A DNA stretch of 64,000 bases from Clostridia bacterium (lineage in GTDB: Bacteria > Bacillota > Clostridia > Oscillospirales > Acutalibacteraceae), in contig JAGBSO010000022.1 of NCBI GenBank assembly GCA_017631795.1, forward strand, positions 62,001-126,000, in the 5' to 3' direction. The translations under genes were made by a program, and so were the position numbers. The notes under the pieces were generated by a model. That model was given only the letters and a program-made list of their open reading frames with translations, was not told the origin of the DNA and made no database searches. Positions 16,501-24,547 of this stretch are shown here, piece after piece (within the stretch, counting starts at the first letter, position 1; each line of letters begins with the position of its first letter).

Positions 16501-19189
16501 ATTCAGTCAATTCTCCGTTAGCATCAAGACCAGAAATCTTTGTTGAGAACCAGTCTTCACTATAATACAAGCTCATTTCACCGTTTGCACTTATATATGC
16601 TTCAGTTACGGGAACATTGTGAATATCCGGATCATATGTTGCCATGCCGGGTTTATAAACAGCTGATCCGTCTTTTTCAGAATAACCGACAAGAGGAATA
16701 CCTGTATCAACACTAAGACCGATAAGCTCTATGATACCCTGAAGAGAATCAAGGAATCCGACAGTATCTTCACCGAGCAAATCGCCAAGCTTAAGAGTAT
16801 AAACTGAAACTTTTGCACCGAAAAGAATCGCATGAGAAATCTTGATGGGAATTTCGATACCGTTTACGATTTTGGGAACCGCACCTGTAGTAAGGAAATA
16901 TGACAGGTTGGGAAGAAGATTGAATACTGTGCTGATGGGGTCAGCAAGAACAGTATTTGTAGCCCAGTTAAGAAGAGGATTAAGAATACCATTGTTCAGG
17001 AAGTTTGAAATTGTATCAGGTCTTCTTGATCCGTCTGATTTGATAGCAGCTGCTGCTGTTTCAAATTCCTTACCTGTAAGAAGTCCGTGATCATCTTTAT
17101 TGATTCCGAGAACTTCAAATACAGGAAGCAGTACCTTATTATAAAGGTTATGGACAATATCACCGTCGTTAAGAATAAGTGAAAGCGGTGTTGCAAGAAC
17201 GTTGGCAACTTCAATTGTTGAGTCTGTGTCACCAAGAAGAACACCGAGCAACGGAGCAAGAGGTGCAAGAACAGCATCAAGAGCCATAAGGAATTTATCC
17301 TTATTACCGTTTATGTTCCATACCATCTTGGAGAAGTCAACATCTTTCCAACGGTCACCGCAGTAACCGTCTCTTTCAGCACCGATTGCATAGTAATCAC
17401 CGGTGTCATGAAGACCTGATTCTGTAATACCGCCCTTTGCCGCTTTAAGGTGATCATGCATATTCTTGAATTCAGGGAATGTTGTTGTATATCCGTACTG
17501 AGCATCAAGATATCCGTATCTGTTCCATACATATGCCATACCTGCAGGAGTAAGAGTAACACCGATACTTGCAAGAGCTGCATAGATAAGTGACTGCCAA
17601 CCTGCGCCTTCATTAACAACTGCTCCAACCAAACCACTAAGGTCGATGCCATCAACAGCGTTTGCCAATGTATCGTTAATAAATTCGTCAGTAAGAAGAT
17701 CGTCAAGAAGTCCGCAGACCATGGGATAAACCAGTTCAAGAAGCATATTGACAATGCTGTCCTGATAAAGCATGTCTTCAATAAAGAGCTGAAGAACCTG
17801 CTGAGGAGTCTTTGCCTGCTGTGCCTTGACAGGATCTGACAGAGTAAGGAATGACTTTACAACGTCACCAAGCTTTTCATTAGTAAGAAGGCTGTCGATT
17901 GTATCTACAATTGATGTAACCTTTTCTGAGTCAACCTGATATACTTCAGGTTTTCCGTTATTGTCGAGATACTTTTCATAAGTATGTTTGGGCCAGTATG
18001 TAGCATCATGACCGTCATCGGGATTTGCGATGGGTTTAAGCTGAGTCACAAGATGCATATAACTGTATGCAGCCTGACCGAAAACAGCAAGTTTTGCGTC
18101 ATTTGAGATAGAGCTGAATAAATCATAGTCGCTCATTATATCTTCATAATCAGCACTGATAAGCTGATCATTTGTTACAGTCTTAAGGTAACAGGGAGCA
18201 TAAAACTTCTGGAAATAAACTGTAAGCTTAGACTGCATTGTTACGAGCTGTCTTCTGATATTATTAGCGGGGTCAGTATCATCTGTTACTTTGTAACCGC
18301 CGTTATAATACTGAGGAGTCAGACCTGAATCATCATACTGTCTTTCTGTTGACCATTCAATAGTAAGATGTTTTACAGTAAGAGACTGATTTACAAGAGT
18401 TTCTGTTGTAAGAACAGTGTCGATATCTGTATGACAATGGAATGCATAGCTGTGGAACCAGCTGCCTGAGTTTACAGATGTGCAGTTACCGTTGAAATAA
18501 TCAATGATTGTTGCAACATTACAGTATTCGAAAAGAGTAATGTAATTGTTACCATCACCGAATTCCTCTTTCCATTTTTCGTCAACATTGAGTTCTTTTA
18601 CTTCACCATCAACAACTTTGTAAGTTTTTTCAGGTGAACGACCGATGATCTTACCGACTGCGTCCTCAACGTATGTATAACCGTCAAGGAAGAGATATTC
18701 GCCGTCATCACCCTTTGTGAACATAAGAGTGTTTGCAACCTCTTCAGCAATCATGGGAATTGTGTAGAGACCTACACCGTATTCTTTACTCATGACACTA
18801 TCAACAATTGCAAGATAATCCAATGCAGCTTCTCTGATTAAGCCCTTTGAGTTATCCTTTGCTGTTACCATGTGATCATAAGCAATTGCACGGATAGGAT
18901 TCTCCTGTTCATCTGCATAGACATACTCATCTGATGCATTTGAAAGTTCGTAATGATCCATGTCGCCAACGATTGATGTTGCGGGGTAACCGTTTGCATC
19001 GGTATCAACAACGAATTTTGAAGTATAGCCTTCTGTAACAATGCTATACTTGAAGAATGAATAAGCAAGTTCTCTGTATCTTTCATTCAGTGCATCATCG
19101 GCTGCAAAAGCAACAAGACTTACAGATGATGCTGAAAAAATCATCAGTACTGAAAGAAAAACACACAAGGTCTTTTTCAAAATCTTCAT
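13598..19189 (-). CDS. Giant secreted protein of unknown function with internal duplication
   Basis: 1863 residues. A signal peptide (MKILKKTLCVFLSVLMIF...VAFAADD) starts the protein. No transmembrane helix, LPXTG, SLH or dockerin is seen. Two related Leu/Pro-rich modules lie at about 633-800 and 1406-1600. They share LPVFEVLG/IPLMETLG, then NPLL..or QPII.., then ADPISTVFNLLPNLSYFL versus ENPIDVVLNLIPNLLFFI, then LKLGDLL versus LRIGDMAL. An acidic Glu/Thr-rich linker (EGTEDGTEEGTEEPEEE) lies near 1375. The C-terminus is a Phe-rich amphipathic helix ending FFNQLFGG. Similar large proteins occur in gut Firmicutes, but no activity is known to me. Monocistronic: promoter 19305-19333, AAGGAGG ribosome site, own terminator. 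Confidence 0.8.
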   Translation of the reverse strand: MKILKKTLCVFLSVLMIFSASSVSLVAFAADDALNERYRELAYSFFKYSIVTEGYTSKFVVDTDANGYPATSIVGDMDHYELSNASDEYVYADEQENPIRAIAYDHMVTAKDNSKGLIREAALDYLAIVDSVMSKEYGVGLYTIPMIAEEVANTLMFTKGDDGEYLFLDGYTYVEDAVGKIIGRSPEKTYKVVDGEVKELNVDEKWKEEFGDGNNYITLFEYCNVATIIDYFNGNCTSVNSGSWFHSYAFHCHTDIDTVLTTETLVNQSLTVKHLTIEWSTERQYDDSGLTPQYYNGGYKVTDDTDPANNIRRQLVTMQSKLTVYFQKFYAPCYLKTVTNDQLISADYEDIMSDYDLFSSISNDAKLAVFGQAAYSYMHLVTQLKPIANPDDGHDATYWPKHTYEKYLDNNGKPEVYQVDSEKVTSIVDTIDSLLTNEKLGDVVKSFLTLSDPVKAQQAKTPQQVLQLFIEDMLYQDSIVNMLLELVYPMVCGLLDDLLTDEFINDTLANAVDGIDLSGLVGAVVNEGAGWQSLIYAALASIGVTLTPAGMAYVWNRYGYLDAQYGYTTTFPEFKNMHDHLKAAKGGITESGLHDTGDYYAIGAERDGYCGDRWKDVDFSKMVWNINGNKDKFLMALDAVLAPLAPLLGVLLGDTDSTIEVANVLATPLSLILNDGDIVHNLYNKVLLPVFEVLGINKDDHGLLTGKEFETAAAAIKSDGSRRPDTISNFLNNGILNPLLNWATNTVLADPISTVFNLLPNLSYFLTTGAVPKIVNGIEIPIKISHAILFGAKVSVYTLKLGDLLGEDTVGFLDSLQGIIELIGLSVDTGIPLVGYSEKDGSAVYKPGMATYDPDIHNVPVTEAYISANGEMSLYYSEDWFSTKISGLDANGELTEYALRNEIGWKNWKGQVVTERDEEQMIAFNEAVREYYEYTVTEIVDDEEVSVTYKVAGKEYIPADILESGDYSYVCDPVTLSEKAALPPIMDYKLQAIGTVKQISSGRYTALETNNGNWPANTRYYIDVQIGEGQKAVETEGLVFLFLLRYALTALMYRPFSGSSFTSDYTLLDVFGLDQETLYGELFAGLRIIDIINNVALNPDAAIAALLELFYKNEFGSLWQVLGGDVVKGEDYTYDIYPIDYHANEIISAAEEHNDFAYGTAILYTENWSKDKAEYIVDNLDQIVEDVFAMLKMDGMDSLGGFLEDLVSDMLFTNDMISDLASMLYGLLSDLGGSIDILGILDAALGVKLSKRAVAEALLYEFGEGIKSNSKLLDENGDVVLDENGNEVILKSVYNVLIEESVAAEKLYQDAENSLRNNPNDIETYQELLAIAKEADKFTDATFFKTGVVVKDEETEEEVEEDVETIDETEGTEDGTEEGTEEPEEEIVNLYAYDWGYNNPKINSICSDSEIFLKAASAVLSPFAILIKFIFLGDDLMLLRHEMKDANGNTIYDADGNPKLSDVGLVNIPSYEVYQYAWIPLMETLGATDGLISFKSYFEKAFNGTSETAENCDTIYYLFQPIIGLVEKVFENPIDVVLNLIPNLLFFISVGGLNGLVNNIAHFAYVLLDILSPLVDAYPIVNSLLANLRIGDMALNLSIPLDVDFNQVVNQLLDGVLGEALSFDIENKNLVVGTKEVEEEVFTPILDANGNEEYDEDGNVIGKYETVTVTEDVYAVGTLSIKLPYLDLTTLCAGTIVGKTSVAGNKYVYLDTAGGADLITLIFRLVTDTLFYEDNAENIANFLVGFAQLDDEDDNDDLIREIFSYLNMKANEAEAPDIVMNLLYIIIKVLVPIAGELGKRFKRVDFSIIDMFEDLDNITTYVSALMDDGGPPNETLSGFARLIKLIQEFFAKISAFFNQLFGG

Positions 19190-19210
19190 ACTTTACTTGT
19201 CCTCCTTTTT

Positions 19211-19228
19211 ATTTTGAAAATTCAAAAT
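19211..19228. promoter_or_regulatory. Inverted repeat in the leader of the giant-protein gene
   Basis: ATTTTGAA-AA-TTCAAAAT lies in the transcribed leader, just upstream of the ribosome site. It could be an operator or an RNA hairpin; nothing further supports a role. Confidence 0.3.
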
Positions 19229-19304
19229 ACGGAAAATTCAGAGCAGCCTGCAAAAACTCGTTCACAAAATATTTACAAACCGCACCATAATATAGTCCAT
19301 GCTT

Positions 19305-19333
19305 ATTATATAAAATATTATAAAATTTTTCAA
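19305..19333 (-). promoter_or_regulatory. Promoter of the giant secreted-protein gene
   Basis: Minus strand TTGAAA (19328-19333), 17 bases, TATAAT (19305-19310). This leaves a leader of about 110 bases. The rest of 19229-19430 is AT-rich with no gene seen. Confidence 0.7.
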
Positions 19334-19432
19334 TAAGATTTTGAAAAAAAATTTTAGCAAAACAAGTTTTTGCATTTTTACACAGAAAGCTCCATGATAT
19401 TTTATGAATAATGATGAAAAACTAAAAAATGC

Positions 19433-19461
19433 TTGATTTTTTTTATAAAAAGTAGTATCAT
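19433..19461 (+). promoter_or_regulatory. Promoter of tRNA-Leu
   Basis: TTGATT (19433-19438), 17 bases, TATCAT (19456-19461), 16 bases before the tRNA. Confidence 0.6.
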
Positions 19462-19477
19462 CTATCAGTAAATCAAT

Positions 19478-19564
19478 GCCGGTGTGATGGAATTGGCAGA
19501 CGTGCCGGACTCAAAATCCGGTGGTAGCGATACCGTACCGGTTCGACCCCGGTCACCGGCACCA
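19478..19564 (+). tRNA. tRNA-Leu (anticodon CAA)
   Basis: The acceptor stem GCCGGTG/CACCGGC is followed by discriminator A and an encoded CCA (19562-19564). The anticodon loop is CTCAAAA inside CCGGA/TCCGG, giving anticodon CAA, which reads UUG. The T arm contains GGTTCGACCCC, and a long variable arm (GGTAGCGATACC) marks a class II tRNA. A terminator follows within 8 bases. Confidence 0.97.
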
Positions 19565-19571
19565 AACATTG

Positions 19572-19598
19572 AACCTTGTCGTATGACAAGGTTTTTTT
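19572..19598 (+). terminator. Terminator of tRNA-Leu
   Basis: Perfect 9-base stem AACCTTGTC/GACAAGGTT with a GTAT loop, followed by a T-run. Confidence 0.92.
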
Positions 19599-19622
19599 AT
19601 TAATTTTCAAGGACGATTATCA

Positions 19623-20162
19623 ATGAAAAAAGTTGTAATTCTTAATGCATCACCAAGACATGACGGAAACAGCAATCATTTGGCAGATCTGTTTTTATCA
19701 AAATGCAACTGCGAAATCATATCATACAACATGTATGATGAAAACATTGCCCCCTGCATTGCATGTAATTTATGCTCAAAATCGGGAAAGTGTTTTTCGG
19801 ATGACTGCAAACACATTATCGACGACATTTTTTCCAGTGATTATATTGTTTTTTCAACACCGATTTACTGCTACTCATTCCCTGCTCCGATGAAAGCTTT
19901 TCTGGACAGACTGCAGCCGTATTACAGTGATGAAAAATATAAAAATCCCGCCTTTGACCGTAAAGGCTTTGTACTTGCCTCCTGCGGAAAAAGCGGAAAA
20001 TTCGGAATTGATGTTATTGAAAAACAAAGCAGAATAGCCTTTATTGAACTTTCTGCTTCGTTTGAAGGAATTTTTTTATTTTCAGATACTGACAAGCGAT
20101 CAGCATTAACAACTGATGAAATTTGTAAAGTAAAACAGCTTGCAAAAGATTTTTTCAATTAA
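19623..20162 (+). CDS. Flavodoxin-fold NAD(P)H-dependent FMN reductase / iron-sulfur flavoprotein
   Basis: 179 residues. The N-terminal FMN-binding signature is VVILNASPRHDGNSNHLADL. A compact Cys cluster follows (PCIACNLCSKSGKC, about 47-60) and STPIYCYSFPAPMKAFLDR near 80-98, as in iron-sulfur flavoproteins and multimeric flavodoxin WrbA-like proteins of anaerobes. It should carry electrons or reduce small molecules in the cytoplasm. The gene ends 4 bases inside the convergent PHP gene. A larger relative with two such domains is at 54764. Confidence 0.85.
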   Translation: MKKVVILNASPRHDGNSNHLADLFLSKCNCEIISYNMYDENIAPCIACNLCSKSGKCFSDDCKHIIDDIFSSDYIVFSTPIYCYSFPAPMKAFLDRLQPYYSDEKYKNPAFDRKGFVLASCGKSGKFGIDVIEKQSRIAFIELSASFEGIFLFSDTDKRSALTTDEICKVKQLAKDFFN

Positions 20163-20827
20163 GGTCTTTTAAGCTCATACTTTCCTGAAAGAAGCTCTGC
20201 TCTGAACTCTTTTACATCTTTTACAAAACGGTTGAATGACACACCGCCCCTTGCGAGATCTTCATATTCATGAAAATCCGAACCGGAGGTTGTTATGAAA
20301 CCGTGTTTTTTTGCCCAGATTTCAGCCATATTGTTGGATGAATCATGTCTTTTATTGCCGTTATAAATCTCAACACCGTCAATATAACGGGGATTGGTGA
20401 TGTTTGAATCAATTCTGAAGGGATGTGCCTGAATAACCGTGAGCTGATTCACTTCTGCAACTTTTTTAAACTGTTTTGCGGTCATTGAAACAATGTCTTC
20501 ATGGTCATAAAGAAACTGTTCATCAACACCGTAAACAAGATAGTCGTTATCATTCTCAGGAAAACGCAATTCGATACCGAGCATTACAGAGAATGTTTCT
20601 GTTTCGCATTTTTTTGCATTTCTGTATCCCCTGAGAAAATAGTCAACTTTATCTTTCCATGTTTCTCCGGGATATTTTTTTTCAAAACATTCAAGTGTGA
20701 AGTGGTCTGTGACAACAACACCTGAATATCCTGCATTTTTATAAAGTTCCACAGCCTCTTGTGCGCTTATATGTGCGCATGTACTGACATCTGCTGTGTG
20801 AAAATGTGCTTCGTACATATAATTCAT
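20159..20827 (-). CDS. PHP-domain phosphoesterase family protein
   Basis: 222 residues with the four PHP metal motifs in order: HFHTADVSTCAH near the N-terminus, VVTDH near 37-41, IQAHPFR in the middle and GSDFHE near 185. The family includes histidinol phosphatase, nucleoside 3',5'-phosphatases and polymerase PHP domains. This single-domain form is probably a soluble phosphoesterase of unknown substrate. GAGG lies 8 bases before ATG 20827. Converges with the flavoprotein gene. Confidence 0.85.
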   Translation of the reverse strand: MNYMYEAHFHTADVSTCAHISAQEAVELYKNAGYSGVVVTDHFTLECFEKKYPGETWKDKVDYFLRGYRNAKKCETETFSVMLGIELRFPENDNDYLVYGVDEQFLYDHEDIVSMTAKQFKKVAEVNQLTVIQAHPFRIDSNITNPRYIDGVEIYNGNKRHDSSNNMAEIWAKKHGFITTSGSDFHEYEDLARGGVSFNRFVKDVKEFRAELLSGKYELKRP

Positions 20828-20899
20828 ATTTCTTACCTCACTTTTCTGTTATTATAAAACGCTCTGCTTATTTTTGCAATAATATTTCTTAAAAAAAAC

Positions 20900-20928
20900 T
20901 TGAAATATATTCAATACTCTGTTAATAT
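20900..20928 (+). promoter_or_regulatory. Promoter with overlapping inverted repeat upstream of the second Gfo/Idh gene
   Basis: TTGAAA (20900-20905), 17 bases, TAATAT (20923-20928). The -35 overlaps TTGAA-ATATA-TTCAA (20900-20914), the same palindrome as at 1024-1038. Confidence 0.45.
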
Positions 20929-20963
20929 TAATTCAAATAAAACAATATACGGAGGAAAATTTC

Positions 20964-22031
20964 ATGAATAAATTAAAAGCCGCAGTTATCGGCGTTGGCA
21001 GCATCAGCCAGGAACATATCAACGGTTACATAAACAATCCCGATGTTGATCTTTACGCATTCTGCGATATAAACGAAGAAAGACTTTATCAGAAAGCTGA
21101 AATGTACGGCGTGGATAAATCAAGATGTTTCACAGACAAGGATGAAATGTTCAGAGCGCTGCCCGAAATCGACATTGTAAGTGTTACAACATGGAACAGT
21201 GCACATGCAGAATGTTCAATTGCTGCACTCAACGCAGGCAAACACGTTATCTGCGAAAAGCCCATGGCAATGAATGCCGAAGAAGCTATGGCTATGAAAG
21301 AAGCTGCTGACAGAAACGGTAAAGTTCTTCAGATCGGTTTTGTAAGACGTTTCGGAAATGACTGCAAAGTTGTAAAGGACTTTATCAATGCAGGTAATTT
21401 CGGCGATATTTACTACGCAAAAGCAACATATCTCAGAAGAAACGGTAATCCCGGCGGTTGGTTTGGTGACAAATCACGTTCAGGCGGCGGTCCTCTTATT
21501 GACCTTGGCGTTCATGTTATCGACCTTGTAAGATATCTTCTCGGTTGTCCTCAGCCCGTATCAGTTTACGGTGCAACATTCCAGAAACTTTTCAACAGAC
21601 CTGATACAATCAAGACAAAAGGCTACAAAGCTGCCGATGCTAAGAAGGGTGACATCTGCGACGTTGAAGACCTTGCATCTGCAATGATCCGTTTTGATAA
21701 CGGTGCTGTACTGAGCATTGAAGCTGCATTCTCACTCAACATCAAGAAACCCGAAGGCGATATTCAGCTTTTCGGCACAAAAGCAGGCTGTAAACTTGAT
21801 CCTCAGGTTGAAATCTATACAGAAATGAACAATTATCTTGTCAATGTTGATTTTGACGAAGATACCGCTCTTTCATTTGACGGTCTTTTCCAGAACGAAA
21901 TCAATCACTTTGTTGATTGTGCAATGGGCAAAGCTGAGTGTATTGCACCTGCACAGCACGGTGTTGACATGATGCGTATTCTTGACGCTGTTTACGAATC
22001 AGCAAGAACAGGTCACGAAGTAATTCTCTGA
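20964..22031 (+). CDS. Gfo/Idh/MocA family oxidoreductase
   Basis: 355 residues. Rossmann motif VIGVGSISQEHINGY near residue 10, ICEKPMAMNAEEAMAM near 95-110, and GGGPLIDLGVHVIDLVRYLL near 175. It resembles the enzyme at 3619 but is clearly a separate subgroup. NAD(P)-dependent dehydrogenase for a sugar or cyclitol, cytoplasmic; the substrate is unknown. It has its own promoter, GGAGG 8 bases before the ATG, and overlaps the next gene by one base (TGATG). Confidence 0.9.
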   Translation: MNKLKAAVIGVGSISQEHINGYINNPDVDLYAFCDINEERLYQKAEMYGVDKSRCFTDKDEMFRALPEIDIVSVTTWNSAHAECSIAALNAGKHVICEKPMAMNAEEAMAMKEAADRNGKVLQIGFVRRFGNDCKVVKDFINAGNFGDIYYAKATYLRRNGNPGGWFGDKSRSGGGPLIDLGVHVIDLVRYLLGCPQPVSVYGATFQKLFNRPDTIKTKGYKAADAKKGDICDVEDLASAMIRFDNGAVLSIEAAFSLNIKKPEGDIQLFGTKAGCKLDPQVEIYTEMNNYLVNVDFDEDTALSFDGLFQNEINHFVDCAMGKAECIAPAQHGVDMMRILDAVYESARTGHEVIL

Positions 22032-22876
22032 TGTTCGGATATATAAGAACTCACCGTCCTGAGCTGAAAGTCTGTGAGGACGAAACATACAAAGGAATTT
22101 ACTGTTCACTTTGCAAAGAACTCGGAAAAAGGTATGGCGTTATGTCACGCCTTTTTTTGAGTTATGACTCAACATTTCTGGCTCTGGCATTGATGGCTCT
22201 GTCTGAAGAAAAATTATGTTTCAATCAGAAGCGATGCCCCTTCAATCCTGCAAAAAAATGCAATTTCTGCACAGGTGAACATGACGAAATTGCTTATGCT
22301 GCCGACATTTCCGTTTTATTGCTGTATCACAAAATACGTGACAACATCAAAGATTCAACACTATTTAAAGCAATTCTGTATAGGATATTATTGGTACTGA
22401 TTATCCGTTCATATAAAAAAGCTGAAAAATTGCGTCCCGATGCGGCAATAATAATAAAAGAATACATGCAGATGCAATCAGACGTGGAAGAAAAGCAATC
22501 AGACTCAATTGATGAAGCAGCTGAGCCTACAGCTATACTTCTGGGCAAACTGTATTCTCATAATGAAACAGATTCTGACAAAAAAAGAGTGCGTGAACGA
22601 GTGGGCTATTGTCTTGGCAGATGGATCTATATGATTGATGCATTTGATGACATCGAAAAAGACAGAAAATCAGGTAATTACAATCCGTTCCTTTTAAGCG
22701 GTCAGGACAATTATGAAAAAATCAAAGGCGATCTGCTTATGACTGCAGGTGAACTTGCAAAAGCATATGACCTGCTTGAAATAAAAAAATTCGGCGGTAT
22801 CACAAAAAATATCGTCTATGACGGTTTATATTATGAAACACTGAAAGTTTACGAGAGGAGGAAATCTGATGAATAA
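22031..22876 (+). CDS. DUF5685-type helical protein
   Basis: 281 residues, apparently all helical. The conserved N-terminus MFGYIRTHRPELKV is followed by YCSLCKELGKRYG and a second Cys pair region (CPFNPAKKCNFC). A Asp-rich segment near 200 (YMIDAFDDIEKDRKSG) recalls the Asp-rich helix of prenyl-chain enzymes, but no second such motif is evident. I assign it to the DUF5685 family from these patterns. It is translationally linked to the Gfo/Idh gene upstream (1-base overlap) and to the J-like gene downstream (8-base overlap). Function unknown. Confidence 0.75.
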   Translation: MFGYIRTHRPELKVCEDETYKGIYCSLCKELGKRYGVMSRLFLSYDSTFLALALMALSEEKLCFNQKRCPFNPAKKCNFCTGEHDEIAYAADISVLLLYHKIRDNIKDSTLFKAILYRILLVLIIRSYKKAEKLRPDAAIIIKEYMQMQSDVEEKQSDSIDEAAEPTAILLGKLYSHNETDSDKKRVRERVGYCLGRWIYMIDAFDDIEKDRKSGNYNPFLLSGQDNYEKIKGDLLMTAGELAKAYDLLEIKKFGGITKNIVYDGLYYETLKVYERRKSDE

Positions 22877-23477
22877 TCCCTATGAAATTTTAGGCGTATC
22901 GCAGAATGCTACTGACGATGAAATAAAAAACGCATATCGTGAAAAAGCAAGAAAACTGCAGGAACAGGACTACGGTCCCCTTTCTGATATTGCAGACAGA
23001 AAAATGCAGGAACTTGATGATGCCTACGATGCAATCATCACTCAAAGACGTTCCGGAGGTTATTCCTCACAAAACACATATTCAACATATTCAGGCAGTT
23101 CATATTCTCCCCCGACTTATGCTGAAATCAGAGAGCTGATCAGAAAAAACCTGCTTGATGAAGCACAGATTATGCTTGACAACATCCCCGAAACATCAAG
23201 AATTGCCGAATGGTTCTACTTGCAGGGCATGATTCAGCAGAAAAAAGGCTGGACAAATGCTGCTTATGACAACTACACAAAAGCTTACTCGATGGATTCT
23301 TCAAATCCCGAATATGCAAGAGCTTTTCAGGGAATAAACAACCAGAGAAACGGCGGATACAGAACATCTTCAGGAAGAAAAGATGATGACTGCGGTTTCT
23401 GCAGTATATGTCAGGGACTTATCTGCGCAGACTGTTGCTGTGAATGTATGGGCGGCGACTGTATACCCTGTTGTTAA
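22869..23477 (+). CDS. J-domain-like protein lacking HPD, with Cys-rich tail
   Basis: 202 residues. Residues 2-60 match the J-domain pattern at the start (NPYEILGVSQNATDDEIKNA, then YREKAR). The loop that should hold His-Pro-Asp reads REKARKLQEQDYGPLSDIAD, so the DnaK-activating motif is missing. A low-complexity Ser/Tyr/Thr linker (60-85) leads to a helical repeat region with TPR character (DEAQIMLDNIPETSRIAEWF; GWTNAAYDNYTKAYSMD). The last 30 residues hold 11 cysteines (CGFCSICQ...CADCCCEC...CIPCC), a probable metal site. Ribosome site AGGAGGAAA precedes the ATG. Function unknown; partner of the flanking genes is inferred from the operon. Confidence 0.8.
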   Translation: MNNPYEILGVSQNATDDEIKNAYREKARKLQEQDYGPLSDIADRKMQELDDAYDAIITQRRSGGYSSQNTYSTYSGSSYSPPTYAEIRELIRKNLLDEAQIMLDNIPETSRIAEWFYLQGMIQQKKGWTNAAYDNYTKAYSMDSSNPEYARAFQGINNQRNGGYRTSSGRKDDDCGFCSICQGLICADCCCECMGGDCIPCC

Positions 23478-23489
23478 GAGGTTCATGCC

Positions 23490-24029
23490 ATGAGAAACAG
23501 TGCTAAAACTGCCATGGGCGGTATGATTGCTGCACTTTCGCTTACAATCATGTTACTTACTGCAGTTATCCCCTATCTTCAGTATGCACTTCCTGCAATG
23601 TCAGGTGCATTGCTCGTGCTGATGGTTATAGAAATCAGCAAAAAATGGGCTTTGTGTACCTATGCGGCAGTGAGTATACTCTCTTTTCTGATTCTTCCGA
23701 ATAAAGAAGCGGCAATGGTCTATTGTGCGTTTTTCGGAATATATCCCATTCTGAAACCTGTTCTTGAAAGCAAGATAAAAAGCAACACTCTTTGCTGGAT
23801 TCTTAAAGCAATTTTTTTCAACATTGCTGCGATTGCATCATACTCGGTAATCATCTACATCTTCGGCATTCCGCTTGAAGAAACGGATGAGCTCGGGAAA
23901 TGGGGCATTCCAATTCTTCTTGCAATGGGAAATGTGATGTTTGTGCTTTATGATATCTGCATCACAAGAGTTGTAACCCTTTATCTTAAAAGATGGCAGA
24001 AAAAATTCAGAAAACTTTTCAAACGCTGA
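23490..24029 (+). CDS. Integral membrane protein, ECF S-component-like
   Basis: 179 residues with about five to six transmembrane helices and a basic C-terminal tail (LKRWQKKFRKLFKR). The N-terminal MGGMIAALSLTIMLLTAVIPYL resembles S-components of energy-coupling-factor vitamin transporters, but no substrate motif is seen and no ECF ATPase is nearby. Last gene of the 20964-24029 operon, 12 bases after the J-like gene. An MATE-independent small transporter or a membrane anchor are both possible. Confidence 0.7.
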   Translation: MRNSAKTAMGGMIAALSLTIMLLTAVIPYLQYALPAMSGALLVLMVIEISKKWALCTYAAVSILSFLILPNKEAAMVYCAFFGIYPILKPVLESKIKSNTLCWILKAIFFNIAAIASYSVIIYIFGIPLEETDELGKWGIPILLAMGNVMFVLYDICITRVVTLYLKRWQKKFRKLFKR

Positions 24030-24033
24030 AAAA

Positions 24034-24058
24034 AAACCACCCTTCGGGGTGGTTTTTA
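24034..24058. terminator. Bidirectional terminator
   Basis: Perfect 9-base stem AAACCACCC/GGGTGGTTT with a TTCG tetraloop, flanked by A and T runs, between two converging genes. Confidence 0.93.
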
Positions 24059-24064
24059 CAGTTT

Positions 24065-24499
24065 TTACAGGAAACAACGGATATCAATTGCAAGCTGCTC
24101 TTCAAGATTTATAAGTCTTTTTGTTATATCTTTTGAAATTTCATCTGCCGCTTTGTATTCATTGAGATATTTATTGAGTGATTTGACCCCCATATTGCAT
24201 CCGTCTGTTATAAGGTCTGCAATTGTGGCATCAGACTCTTTCATTTTGAGCTTCATGTTTGTTTTCATCCATGACATTGTCTTTGCAACGGGATTGGGGT
24301 CTTTACCGTCATCTTTGTATTTATCAAGAAGCTCCTGAATCTCAACATTAAGCTTTTCATGTTCAATTTTGCAGTTGCTCAGGCATTTTCTGAGTGCATC
24401 TGAATCAACATACTCAATAACATCATCAATTGATGCCGTACCCATTTTTACGCCTGCATCACATTCACGAAGCAATTTTATTGTGTCATTTTCTATCAT
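24065..24499 (-). CDS. Helical hypothetical protein, ferritin-like/DUF2383-like
   Basis: 144 residues, predicted four-helix, charged and without signal peptide. Recurrent features are ECDAGVKMGTASID near the N-terminus and ADLITDGCNMGVKSLNKYLN in the third helix. Similar small proteins in Clostridia are grouped with ferritin-like DUF2383 families; this link is tentative and no di-iron ligand set is clear. It has an AGGA box 10 bases before the ATG, and is 48 bases downstream of the sialidase-like gene, perhaps in the same transcript. Confidence 0.6.
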   Translation of the reverse strand: MIENDTIKLLRECDAGVKMGTASIDDVIEYVDSDALRKCLSNCKIEHEKLNVEIQELLDKYKDDGKDPNPVAKTMSWMKTNMKLKMKESDATIADLITDGCNMGVKSLNKYLNEYKAADEISKDITKRLINLEEQLAIDIRCFL

Positions 24500-24547
24500 A
24501 ACAGGTCATTCCTTTCTGTTTTTATATAAAACAGTATTCCCTGCTAT

